Shown here in pieces: positions 46,287 through 56,900 of a stretch of 64,000 bases of DNA; the first letter of the stretch is position 1, and each line of letters opens with the position of its first letter. The stretch covers positions 80,953,299 to 81,017,298 of the forward strand of contig NW_026622763.1 of assembly GCF_023065955.2 (NCBI RefSeq), read 5' to 3'. The notes under the pieces were generated by a model. The model was not told the DNA's origin and did no database searches. It saw nothing but the letters and a program-made list of their open reading frames with translations. A program made the translations under genes and the position numbers. Origin of the DNA: Ursus arctos (taxonomy: Eukaryota > Chordata > Mammalia > Carnivora > Ursidae).

Positions 46287-47640
46287 GTGTGCGCGCGCAC
46301 GCTCTTGTCTAGTTATTTCCTCAGGAAACCTTTATAAGTAGCACTTAGGCGATTATAAAAACTTACGGATTTAAAGGGTGAGTATGTTTTTAGGACTTTG
46401 ATAGCTGCCGCCAAATTGTCCCCAGCAAGACGCACTAATACACATTCCCAACAGTAATGTGTGGAGTGCTCGTTTTTCTAACTCTCGCCAGCTCTGGCTG
46501 TTATGATTCATTTTTACTTTCTAAACTGATGGGAAAAATTGGTCTCTTATGGTTGTTTTAATTTACAGGTCTTTTATTACTAGTGCAATTGTGCATTTGC
46601 ATATAATTGGGGACCATTAGTATTTCTTGTTTTCTTTTCCCCCGTGAACTGCATTTTGCACATTCTGTGTTGTTAATTGCCTGCCCACATCCTTTGCCCA
46701 TTTTCTATTGAATTGTTTATCTGTTTTTACTTGGTTTTAATTTTGGCTCCTTTATGTTAAGGATGGTAACCCTTTGTTTTTCATATATTTGCAAATGTTT
46801 TTTTCTTAGTTTTTCTTGAAATTTTGTTTATGGTACTTTTTAACTCATGGAAGTTTAAAAATTTTTTTATAGTCTTATCTGTTGTTCTTTATAATTTCTA
46901 GGCTTAATATCGTGTTTTAAAAGGCCTCTCCTTCCTAACATTCAGCTGTAGTTTTATAGCTTTATTTTAAAAAATATAAATCTTTAATTATATATTTTTA
47001 ATTTGGTGTAAGATATGATTAGGGATCTAACCTTCCAAAATGTTAAGTCACTTGTCCTGTACATATTTATTCTTTTACCAGTTTAAAATGCCATTATTTT
47101 CGTATGTAAAGTGTTTGATATGAACGTGAATTTCTTTTCTGCTCTTCCCTTTGGGCCATCTGTCTCATCAGGTCAGTGCTCTGGATCTTGGTTGTTATAA
47201 TAGTAGTATAAATATAATAGTAATATCCTATTGTAACTCCCCTTTTAAGAAAAATATTTGGGTACTCATAAGCATTTGTTCTTTAAGATGAACTTTGGAA
47301 TAATTTTGTCAAGTTGTAAAAATTTACTGGATCTTGCTTGGAATTAACATTAAAGTTATAGAGTATATGTACATCTATGCATATGTACTTGTATGTTTAT
47401 ATATTTGCATACATAACACATATATGAAATTCGTTTCTGTTTTTGTCATTATTGGTAGAAACTTTTCCCCTAGACTATTTCTAGGTGGTTTTTGCTGGGG
47501 CACATAAAAATGTATTTTATTTTTGCATATTTATCTTGCAACCAGCTACCTTATTTAATGCTTATTATTTCTGATAGATTTTCCATTAGTTTCTGTTTGA
47601 TTTTTTTGACCATTTCATGCATACTTGGAAAGGATGGAAC
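45935..47640 (-). mobile_element. Long old L1 (L1ME/HAL1-like), antisense
   Basis: The order of antisense ORF2 landmarks is kept over 1.7 kb: GTTTAAA-type start near 45940, GAACAATGCTGTAAACATCT, GCCGCCAAATTGTCCCCAGC, ACACATTCCCAACAGTAATG, CATCCTTTGCCCATTTTCTA, TGATTAGGGATCTAACCTTC, GATGAACTTTGGAATAATTT, TATCTTGCAACCAGCTACCT. All frames are broken. It hosts the CG/TG tract at 46246-46302. Confidence 0.75.
46246..46302 (+). repeat. 57-bp alternating CG/TG tract
   Basis: (CG)5, then (TG) units, one CG, more TG, then (CG)4 ACGC. Purine and pyrimidine alternate without a break over 57 bp, with CG blocks at both ends: a classic Z-DNA-prone sequence. Confidence 0.97.
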
Positions 47641-50600
47641 ACTGTGTAAACATATGTGCCATTTTTCTGAAAAACTGAAAAATGGAAGAAGCAGGGAGTT
47701 CTTATCCTAGGATGTGGCAGGAATTGGACTTGGAGGAAAGTTGTCTTGGACAAAGTTACAGGAAGGCAAGGTGGATCACAGGTCCATATCTGTTGTCTAT
47801 GATTTCACTGCGTGTGATTCCATGGTTTTTTTTTTTTTAATTATGTTAATAGCTGTAAAAAGAAGTGTTGGGCATGTCAGAAGAGAACCCACATTGGCAA
47901 TATTCAACATATTATAATATTCATTATTAGCTTAAATCTGTGCATCAAAGCATTTCAGTTATGTGTAATTGTGTTCAGAAGGTATGCTGTTTTTATTTGG
48001 ATTCATTTTTCCCTGTGTTTAAAAATCTTTTTTGTTTCACGATATATGGGGGTAAAACCACATATGTGAGAATACCTGGAACTCTATTCTGGAGGGATCT
48101 CAGAATTACTGGTATATACTTGCAGAGATATTGGCAGCCACAGCTGGGAATGTGTCAGCCACTTCATATGGTCTGACTTCAAAGCTAAGGAGGAAAAATT
48201 AAACGTCCTTCATTTTTGTTTAATTAAGGATGTCTGTTGATGCTACTCAGAAGGGAACTCTTAATTGGCTACTCTCACTGGCTGCTCAAGCCAGCTTGGG
48301 TGGTGGTCATCAGCCTTTATATCTCAAGTTCATGCCTCCTTTCTCTTCGAGCTCCTCCTTTGTCTACTTGCCTGCCTATTAACTTGCGGCCCTGCCTGTG
48401 TTCCCTGTTATATTAGGCTAGGGTGTTCGGAACTGTATTATGGTGCGTGGGGCCATCACCTATGAGATGCAAGAGCGCCTCCACATTAAAATTTTGGTCG
48501 CAACCTCTTATGTGATTTAGGAACTCATTAAATTCCTGTTGTGACCCTCAAAGAGGTTTACACCCCTACATCCTGCTTCTGTAAGGCGTGTTCTCCACCT
48601 GCAGCTCCCCTCCTATGAAATATGCCCACATTCTCAGCCCTCGCCTAGCAGGCTGTCTTTGTTTGACTTAACACAAAGCTTCTATTCAATCTGTAATTAC
48701 TTTTACCCACTTAACATATCATTTCTACTCTTTTAAGTTCCAACCTCTTCATGCCTACAATCCTTTAGCACAGCTTAAAAGTCTTATTGTATTGTTTACA
48801 TTCAAAGGATTATATATTTTCTAGCTGAAACGCTTTTGGAATAAAAATTATTTTAGGTGGGATGATTAATTTTTTCCTAAACCCGGAGAAAAGTGGCTAT
48901 TGGAAAATCATTTGACTTTTAAGCCTATTGTTTTCAAAAAAGGAAAGCAACGTAAGGACAGAGGATAATTACAAGGTTACAAACCTATGCTTGTATGAAT
49001 GTACTGAGTTTAAATTCTGTGTCTCTCTTCATTACAAGTTATAATAATTATTTGATGAATTAAAAATATGTATGTATATAAAAGGAAAAAAGAGAAGATT
49101 CTAGTGTAAAGAGGGAACAGGCATGGTGCTTCATTGTACAATGCTATTATGCTCGAAGCCCCATGAAGTTGCTCATCTCCATAGTGACCAGCGTGTGTTA
49201 TTAAATGAATGAATGAGATCCGGTGGAGAGGGCAGCAGGAGACTTCTCGGGCGAATCTGTCAGGGGCCACTGGGCATGATCAGGGCTTGCAATATTGAGA
49301 AGCTAAGCCCTGTCAAACAGAAGATACTCAGGTGGGTGAATATACCTTATGAAAGTAGGCATTAGTGGCAGTCTTATTTTTCTACACGCAATTTTTTACT
49401 CTTTGTTCACATAAATGTTGACTTCTGTTCCAATCCCAGTTTTGAACACATATGGAAGTAACTTACGGGTTTGACTACTGAGGACTGAATTAAAATATTT
49501 GTGCTACTGTTCACTTAAGAATGAAGACCTCATGTGACAAGAAGCAAAGCTGGTCGAGACCCGACAAGTCCAGTGTCCTGCGGTGAATGTGGATTTGTAG
49601 CTTCCTGGCTTCCACATCTCTGGAAGCTATACTTTCTACCTCCTGATGTTACGCACTCAGAGAGAGAACCCAAGGTTGTCCTAAAATGGTGGCCATATAA
49701 ACATAATCACAGAGGCCAAAAGCAACTGGAGAAGGAGACATAGTCACAGACTCCTGGCTTAGTAGCATCTCAGCTTTAGGATATTTTTCATTTCATAGAC
49801 TAGTCTGACCTTCCATATAGAACTTGATGTACGTACCTAAAGTTTGACTTTGAGGTGGGTAACCATATGTCCCAGACCTCCTTGGTTTACATCTGTTGTC
49901 CTGCCATAATTATTAATGTGCCTCTTTTCACTCCCCAAAATGGCCTGATTGGGATGATAAATTATATGACCATCCAATTGGTAAGCCTTGAAACTTGCTA
50001 CTATTCTTCTCGACTTTTCTCTAGATGTACTGATGAAGAAATGTCCTGTTGGCCTCTAGGGCCCTTTAGAAGAGCTCATTCTGCTCCCAGCAACCCACAC
50101 AATTTTTTAATCGGGATATAAGCTGTCAGGATTTGACACGTTAATTTAAGTGAATATAGATTTCAGAGCTGGGCTTCTAGAGACTGATAGTTTGTCTTTT
50201 TTTATAAGGAAGTGATGACTTTTAACTCATGTGGACCAGACGGTTTCCTTGTGATCCAGCCTTTATCTTTCCTAGCATTTCCCTCATAGCCCAAGGTCCT
50301 GACCTTTACCTAATCAAACAATTTAATTTGCTTGATTAACCTACTCAGACTTTCATGACAGGGTTACCCCAAAAAAGCATATGACTCTTTCTTTAAAGTA
50401 AGGGATTCAAGTTATTTTCCAAAAAAACCTAGGAGTCATCCACCCTTTTTGGTTAATAAGATTTTAAGGTGCAAGGGATTCCTGGTAAGTAACTTTTCCC
50501 GGTTACAAGGATGCTTGGCTTCTCCATAATAAGGCTAAGTGAAAGATATAAACCTTTGGGAGTTTTGACCACATACATCTCAAACTTGAGGACTCCAACA

Positions 50601-51530
50601 AATACATGTATATTTATATAGGAAAAATCTCCCTAAGGCATATTTCTTTGTGTGAATTTCCAATGCTTAGCTCTTGTAGCAGCTTTCTTTGTATATTTGC
50701 TGATGATTCTGAAATTCTTTGAACATTAAATTTCTAAATTTTTCTTTGTGATAAATCTTGGAATTAGGATAGTTGAAACCATGTTTCTGTAATAAAGATG
50801 AAATCCGAGATTTAACACTATTATCTCTTACCCACCTTATGGTCCAATACAAGTGGAATGGTTTTCCTGGGAAGCTCTTCTCCAGATCATGATGTAGGAA
50901 CCTAGGCTACACCCATCTTGTAGCCACGCCATCTGGGGCATGGGGCTTCCAGAGTTGCCGTGGAAGAGAGAGCTTGGGTAATCATGCATGGAGTATAATG
51001 ACCACACTAGGGATAGACATCACTTCCCACCATATCTTATGAGCCATAATTCAATCTCTTGGCCTTAACCTCATTGCCAGAGAAGCTTTGAAATGTAGTT
51101 TTACTGTGCTAGGAAGGGGAAAGTCAAATGGGATATGGTGGCTACAGAGCCTCATTTCTGCCACAGCTCCCTTCAGTGGTTTGATCCTTGGCTCACTTGC
51201 CATGTTTTAATAGTCTTACCATTCTCCTGCTCTTAGAGTTCAGCATCGTCAAGGTGTTTACCCTTGTTCTTCATATTTGAGTAAAATCACCTTCAGTCTG
51301 ACTCTAGAATTCACCTTCTTTTCACTACCTCAGTGGTACAGATTCACCATGAAGGTGCAGAAAGAGGGGGTTCAAGAGAATTTCCTTACTCCAGTTCTTC
51401 CTTTCTCTTCCACCTTGCTTTGAATTTCCATCCTACAGTTATTCCTTTACTTCGAAGAATCACCCCTCTTTCACCGGTAACTAGCACAAGAAGCACTGTA
51501 GTAGCCATCTAATAGCTTTTTGGTAACTTA
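47641..51530. other. Intronic DNA, no recognised element
   Basis: Mostly unique sequence. Short frames at 47714-48465 and 49534-50121 have no family resemblance. A T11 run sits near 47828. Confidence 0.5.
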
Positions 51531-51546
51531 AATGATTAAAAAAGGA

Positions 51547-51741
51547 GGGGCGCCTGGGTGGCGCAGTCGTTAAGCATCTGCCTTCGGCTCAGGGCGTGAT
51601 CCCGGTGATCTGGGATCGAGCCCCACATCAGGCTCTTCCGCTGGGAGTCTGCTTCCTCCTCTCCCACTCCCCCTGCTAGTGTTCCCTCTCTCGCTGTCTG
51701 TCTCTCTGTCAAATAAATAAATTAAAAAAAAATCTTAAAAA
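51547..51741 (+). mobile_element. Can-SINE, sense, with exact target-site duplication
   Basis: Head GGGGCGCCTGGGTGGCGCAG, box-B-like GGGATCGAGCCCCACATCAG, CT-rich body, CAAATAAATAAATT tail. AATGATTAAAAAAGGA is exactly repeated at 51531-51546 and 51742-51757. Young by appearance. Confidence 0.97.
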
Positions 51742-52329
51742 AATGATTAAAAAAGGATGTTTATTTCAGAATTTAGGGTGTTCCAAAACTCCCTTTTAAC
51801 AGTTCCTGCAAGGGATCAAGCACCCAGTTGGCGGATCAGTAAAGCAACTTGACCGTTTATGTTTGGGACCGCAACTGCCAAATAGCTCAGCATTGGCATG
51901 TCAGAACATTCTGTTTGCAACAGGAAGTCCTACTGGGGCAACTAATAGAAGCAGAGGTGGGGGGAAGGCCTTGAAGAGCATCTGCAAGCAGAGACTGCCA
52001 GACAACCCATCCTTAGGCATCCAGAGATGGAGATTACCTGCTCCTTCCTCGCTGGGTAGGGCCAGAGACACAGCACTGCGTAATTAACCGTTCATGTCTT
52101 CTTTCCAATGTTACTTCTCTGTCACTGAAAGATCTCATTTCACATCCTTTAAGAGTTTTATAATTAATTAAGTTACATTTTGTTGTTGATTCACTTTCAG
52201 GGAAATTACAAATAATATTTTAGGATCGGACATTTGTGCTGATTTTGCTTAGTTTCAATTTCAGAAAGTTGTGTCTTTCATGCCAGTTTCCCAGGCCGTG
52301 TATGGGCCCAACACACAGTAGATGCTGGT

Positions 52330-52560
52330 AGATGTTTGCGCACTTGGTGTGTGTTCATGAAGGGCTTACTATGTGCTCGGGATTATGCCAGGTGTCAGGA
52401 TGCTGTGGTGAGTGACAGAAACAGTGTTAAGGGAGGGAGGGCCATGTTCAGACTGGAGGAAAGGGTGGAGCAAATGGGAGAGGTGGTGCTCTTTATAGAA
52501 GATGGAGGGAAGAATGGTGAGGTGACAGGAGCATACAGTGTTATGTCCAGCTCAGGGTCT
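52330..52560 (-). mobile_element. L2 LINE 3' end, antisense
   Basis: GAAGGGCTTACTATGTGCTC, then GGATGCTGTGGTGAGTGACA and GAGGTGACAGGAGCATACAG is antisense L2. The 140-codon plus frame at 52336-52758 crosses this L2 into the SINE and is not a gene. Confidence 0.65.
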
Positions 52561-52593
52561 GTCACAGACACCTGGAGAAGTTGCTGTTTTTCT

Positions 52594-52805
52594 CCTTCTC
52601 CTCCTTCTCCTCCTCCTCCTTCTTCTTTTACAGATTTTATTTATTTGAAAGAGAGAGAGAACAAGTGGGGAGGAGGAGCAGAGGGAGAGGGAGAAGCAGG
52701 CTCCCTGATAGGCTGGGAGCCCGATGTAGGGCTCGATCCCAGGACCCTCGGATCATGATCTGAGCCGAAGGCAGCCGCTTAACCAACTGAACCACCCAGG
52801 CGCCC
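52594..52805 (-). mobile_element. Can-SINE, antisense, with expanded CTT/CTC tail
   Basis: A CCTTCTCCTCCTTCTCC-type pyrimidine run (the complement of its tail), then CAGATTTTATTTATTTGAAA, GAAGCAGGCTCCCTGATAGG, ATCCCAGGACCCTCGGATCA and CTGAACCACCCAGGCGCCCC. Target-site duplication CTGTTTTTCT at 52584-52593 and 52806-52815. Confidence 0.95.
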
Positions 52806-53271
52806 CTGTTTTTCTTCTTTAAGACTTTCAAATACAGGAAATGTTAGAAATAGTTCTGTCCATGGTGGGGCGGGGGGAAGCCCTTTAAAAGGGGTAAATA
52901 GGATAATTGAAGTGACCTTTATCAGATTTGGCAATTAATGATTAGAATGCTATTATATGCCCTTGTCATCACAAGCAAAATAAATTTGTTTTCAACTCTT
53001 AGACATGCTCCAGTGGTTGTGTGGTTGAGAATTTTGAAAATAATGAATTACCTGTAGAGAGAGGTAATTAGAAAGTAGTTAGTGAAATCTCTCTCTGCCT
53101 TGTGGAAGCATTCCTCAGAGAAATGTTACCATCAACAGCCCTGTTTATCTATATTCACAGTGCTAGTTGCTGACTTAATTAACTAGAAATGAAAGAAGTT
53201 TCTGCACCCTGTCAGGTATTTTCAAGTACCTAGAGTTAAGAATTGTCATTACTTTGACTATTACTTAGATT

Positions 53272-54642
53272 TTTATTTTTATTTTTTATTTTTATTTTAT
53301 TTATTTATTTTAATAATAATTTTTTATTATGTTATGTTAGTCACCATACAGTACATCCTTAGTTTTTGATGTAATGTTCTGTGATTCATTATTTGCGTAT
53401 AACACCCAGAGCTCCATGAAATATGTGCCCTCCTTAATACCCATCACCGGCCTATCCCAATCCCCCACCCCCACCCCTCTGAAGCCCTCCGTTTATTTCC
53501 CAGAGTCCATAGTCTCTCGTGGTTCATTCCCCCTTCTGTTTATCCCCCCTTCATTCCTCCCTTCCTTCTCCTACTGATCTTCCTGCTATTTCTTGTGGAA
53601 ATAAATGAGTGAAACCATATGATGATTGTCTTTCTCTGCTTGACTTATTTCACTTAGCATAATCTCCTCCAGTCCCATCCATGTTGCTGCAAATGTTGAG
53701 AAATCGTTCTTTTTGATGGCTGAGTAATATTCCATTGTATATATGGACCACATCTTCTTAATCCAGTCATCTGTTGAGGGGCATCTCGGCTCCTTCCACA
53801 ATTTAGCTATTGTGGACAATGCTGCAGTGAACATTGGGGTGCATATGGCCCTTCTCTCCACTATGTCTGTATCTTTGGGGTAAATACCCAGTAGTGCTAT
53901 TGCTGGATCATTGGGTAGCTCTATTTTTAACTTTCTAAGGGACCTCCACACAGTTTTCCAAAGTGACTGTACCAACTTGCATTCCCACCAACAGTGAAAG
54001 AGGGATCCCCTTTCTCCACATCCTCTCCAACATTTGTTGTTTCTTGTCTTGTCAATTTTTGACATTCTGATTGGCATAAGGTGGAATCTCAGTGTGGTTT
54101 TGATTTGAATTTCCCTGATGGCTAATGATTTTGAACATTTTTTCATGTGTCTGTTAGCCATTTGTATGTCTTCATTGGAAAAGTGTCTGTTGATATCTTC
54201 TGCCCATTTTTTGATTTGATTATTTGTTTCTTGTGTATTGAGTTTGAGAAGTTCTTCATAGATCTTGGATACTAGACTTTTATCTGTAGTGTCATTTGCA
54301 AATATCTTCTCCCATTCCGTGGGCTGCCTCTTAGTTTTTTTGACTGTTTCCTTGGCTCTGCAGAAGCTTTTTATCTTGATGAAGTCCCACAAGTTCATTT
54401 TTTCTTTTGTTTCTCTTGCCTTTGGAGATGTGTCATGAAAAAAGTTGCATGGCCGATGTCAAAGAGGTTACAGCCTATGTTCTCCTCTAGGATTTTGATG
54501 GATTCCTGTCTCCCATCAAGGTCTTTCATCCATTTGGATTTTATCTTTGTGTATGGTGTGAGAGAGTGGTCAAGTTTCATTCTTTTGCATATAGCTGTCC
54601 AATTTTCCCCAGCACCATTTATTGAAGAGACTGTCTTTTTTC
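53272..54642 (-). mobile_element. Young carnivore L1 3' end, longest copy, antisense
   Basis: 3' UTR (53300-53585), then ORF2 C-terminal frame 53586-54398 (270 codons). A further ORF2 piece in another frame (54395 to about 54640) reads [18 protein letters not shown] and [19 protein letters not shown]. The frame switch is at an A6 run near 54436. Target-site duplication TACTTAGATT at 53262-53271 and 54643-54652. The last codons differ from other copies (SLIYFHKK instead of SLIYGT). Confidence 0.95.
53586..54398 (-). pseudogene. L1 ORF2 C-terminal remnant (270 codons)
   Basis: Nearly the same protein as 31201-32007: starts [20 protein letters not shown], contains [20 protein letters not shown], and ends in an altered tail. 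It lacks endonuclease and polymerase domains. Open only because the insertion is young; no evidence for expression as a host gene. Confidence 0.9.
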
Positions 54643-54659
54643 TACTTAGATTATTAAAA

Positions 54660-55015
54660 GGGAATGAGTAGATGTACCATAATTTAGTTTCAAATGTAGA
54701 AACATCAGTAGACACACATTTGATTAATAATTTCAGTAGAAAAAGTGGTCCAAGGTACCAGCTTCTGCCTTCTGTGTTGTGAAGGTTGACCTTCAGCTCA
54801 TGCGGGAGACCATGCTGGATGCATGCATGGGTCTCCCCCTCCTTGACTGGCTCCAAGCCGCCTCTAGCCTTCTTTACTGGGGCGTGTTAGACCTGCGTCA
54901 GATGCAGCTCTCAAAATGATGCAAAATCATTGAGTTCTTCCATACTTCCGTTAAAGAAGTAGTGTCAAGATTTCCTAACGAGAAAACCTACACTTAGGTG
55001 GAACTAGAGAAAATA
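54660..55015. other. Intronic DNA, unrecognised
   Basis: No element seen between the L1 and the MIR-like patches. Confidence 0.4.
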
Positions 55016-55019
55016 GAAT

Positions 55020-55260
55020 GTTAGAGTAGGAAGGGCCCTGAGGAGTCCTCTGCTCCAGCCTTCCTTTTGCAGAAGTGGAAGTGGAGGCCTGAATTTAGGG
55101 CCCACATCTGGCTCGTACATAGTAGAACCTACTTTTGTCCTCCTCTTACCATTAGGATGAAATGAGTTAACCTCTTTCTGGTCCCTAGCACAGCGCCTAG
55201 GACCAAGTGAGGGCTCAGCACATGGGACTTACCATTTGTCATCATTATTGCTAGTGTCAG
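55020..55260 (+). mobile_element. Ancient MIR-like patches
   Basis: 55130-55260 (ATGAAATGAGTTAACCTCTT, CCTAGCACAGCGCCTAGGAC, CATCATTATTGCTAGTG) follows the MIR 3' end in sense. 55020-55130 looks like an antisense patch (AGGGCCCTGAGGAGTCCTCT). Confidence 0.5.
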
Positions 55261-55429
55261 AGCCCAAAGAGGAACCCGGATGCCCTAATAGTGGCTTGCT
55301 CTTCCCGAGGCTCGTAGATTGCATTCCCCACATAGTATAGAGAGAAATGTGTTCGGAGAAATTGAATTAAAATAAAAGCAGTGGCAGCCTCATTCTTGTT
55401 GCAGAGCACGGCCTTGGTGCTGAGTTCTG

Positions 55430-55615
55430 GGCTCCGTGTGGCATGTGCTTCATGTAACCTCCAATGTCCTGTGCGATTCGTACTATTGCCTTCTTTTGAC
55501 TCAAGTAGAGGCTGACTTGGGTAACTGGCCTGTAGTCACCACACTAACAAGGGGCTGGGCTAGGCTTTAAATCCGACTTTGTCTGACTTCAAAGTCTTTA
55601 CTGTTAACTATTCTT
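55430..55615 (-). mobile_element. MIR SINE, antisense
   Basis: TGTAACCTCCAATGTCCTGT, GGTAACTGGCCTGTAGTCAC, CAAGGGGCTGGGCTAGGCTT and TCTGACTTCAAAGTCTTTAC give reverse-complement MIR order. Confidence 0.65.
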
Positions 55616-55621
55616 TTATTC

Positions 55622-55918
55622 CAGGGGTTGGCAAACTATGGCCCACAGGCCAAACCGAACATACCTGGTTTTGTGTAGTCCCCAAGCTAAGAATGTTTTT
55701 TACATTTTTAGATGGTTGAAAAAATTGAAGAAGAAAAAATATCACGAGACATGAAGATTAGGTGAAATTCACATTTCAGTGTCCATAAATGAAGTCTTAC
55801 TGGCACACAGCTACGCTGATTGGTTTATATCGCCTGTGTCTGTGTCTAGTCGTGGCAGAGTCCATGTGGCCCGAAAAACCTAAATTATTTCCCATCTGGC
55901 CTTTACCCTATACTTTTC
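55622..55918 (+). mobile_element. hAT-Charlie-type non-autonomous DNA transposon remnant
   Basis: It starts with the hAT-like terminus CAGGGGTTGGCAAACTATGG. Then come GGCACACAGCTACGCTGATT, GTGGCAGAGTCCATGTGGCC and AAATTATTTCCCATCTGGCC. This is the familiar order of the MER1/Charlie group whose end would read as the inverted start; that right terminus is decayed (TTTACCCTATACTTTTCC). It lies about 370 bp upstream of the next ADAM23 exon. Confidence 0.75.
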
Positions 55919-56286
55919 CTCAGTGATTATGTTTTGAGATTCCAGTTATTTAGAGCATAATTGTGGGATTTTTTATAGGGTGTCTCTCCTCCTGTAACCT
56001 GCCTTTTCTGTTTGTTCCATGTTAATTAACCTATCAGTCAAATGATGCATAGCGTGTATAAACAGAGTTCACCTTTATAGTATCTATATTTTCTTTTTTT
56101 AACAGAGTGAGGAGTGATTTGTTATTGGAGAATCTTCGAGGCTCTTGATGAGAACCTGTTTGTACTTGCCATGGAGGGTGGCTCTTTGTGCTCTGCACGC
56201 CCCTGGCAGCCATCTACTGAGCTGATTATTTTTAAACCTCTAAGTATCTTGGATGCAGAAATCACTCTATTTTCTTTCCCTTGTAG

Positions 56287-56350
56287 TGGTTTGCTCTCTT
56301 CTGATTATGTGGAGATCCACTATGAAAATGGGAAGCCACAGCACTCTAAG
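56287..56350 (+). CDS. ADAM23: ADAM23 prodomain exon (probably exon 4), 64 bp
   Basis: The exon follows a strong acceptor (TTTTCTTTCCCTTGTAG) and ends before GTACGG. Its first base T completes an Asn codon begun by AA at 12861-12862. It then reads GLLSSDYVEIHYENGKPQ and HSK for 21 full codons, ending in phase 0. The next expected residues are GGEHCYYHG, which I did not find in the remaining 7.6 kb, so that exon lies to the right. The peptide is diagnostic of ADAM23: from memory, ADAM22 has an LLSSEYIERH-type sequence here instead, and human ADAM23 has Tyr rather than His before SK. The segment is in the prodomain, roughly residues 170-190. The open frame starting at 56114 reads through intron and is not a real start. 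Confidence 0.96.
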
Positions 56351-56769
56351 GTACGGTGAAGAACATACGGAAATCCCGTAGCATCAACATACTTGCTCGT
56401 AGAATTGTTCATTGCACACCGCATTGTTATGATGTCTCTCTCAATAAAATGATCTGTTCTCTTGTCCAACAGTGCTGTTTTTAAATTTGAAATAAGTTTA
56501 GGAGAAACTTATTAAAACTTATAAATGTTTGAGATAGCATTAGAGATTCTGTATATTCAGGTCAATAAATGTTTATTGTTTTGTTTATACGGACAGCATC
56601 TTCTGTAAATGAATGGTAAGAAGGGCTATGTAGCTCCATAGAAATACCTTCAAGTAGTAGATCCCCAGCTCATGGTCATCGAGCCTGAATGAGGAGACTA
56701 GAATGGCTGTTCAGTCTAAGAGACTTTGGTGCCCGAGAAGGGCAGAGGACAGGTGGGGGAAGGGAGATT

Positions 56770-56900
56770 CAGGGAACACTGTCCTTAATCTTCACAAGAG
56801 TTCTGGGAGATGGATATTATTATTTCTGTTGTGCAAAGAAAGGAAGAAATTGAGGCAGAAAGAGGGCAAATAAGCTACTCAAGGCCACCATGTATTGTCA
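56770..56900 (-). mobile_element. MIR SINE, antisense
   Basis: CCTTAATCTTCACAAGAGTT, GATGGATATTATTATTTCTG, AAATTGAGGCAGAAAGAGGG and AAATAAGCTACTCAAGGCCA. Confidence 0.65.

Larger units (their letters stand above)
12863..56286 (+). other. ADAM23: ADAM23 intron, complete, 43,424 bp
   Basis: It begins GTAAGTAT at 12863 and ends CTTTCCCTTGTAG at 56286, with a good polypyrimidine tract (TCTATTTTCTTTCCCTTG). It is a phase-2 intron: it splits an Asn codon AA|T. It contains nearly all repeats in the window and no recognisable additional exon or nested gene. Confidence 0.9.

Noticed and set aside
49534..49743. 69-codon frame as a small protein with a Cys motif
   Set aside because: No recognisable family, no splice context, single short frame in unique intron.
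51547..51741. A tRNA gene, because of A- and B-box-like sequences
   Set aside because: The tRNA-like head belongs to the Can-SINE family and is followed by the CT-rich body and A-rich tail; it cannot fold as a full tRNA.
52336..52758. 140-codon plus-strand protein
   Set aside because: Runs from L2 remnant across a pyrimidine repeat into an antisense SINE.
53586..54856. 270- and 153-codon minus frames as host genes
   Set aside because: Both are pieces of one truncated L1 ORF2 in two frames; the start of the second lies outside the L1 in unrelated DNA.
56114..56286. Coding extension upstream of GLLSSDYVEIHY
   Set aside because: The in-frame read-through includes the polypyrimidine tract and the AG acceptor; the exon start is fixed by phase agreement with the exon at 12786.
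12786..56350. Assignment to ADAM22 or ADAM11 instead of ADAM23
   Set aside because: These paralogues differ in the DYVEIHYENGKPQ segment as I remember them; the match to ADAM23 is almost complete over both exons.
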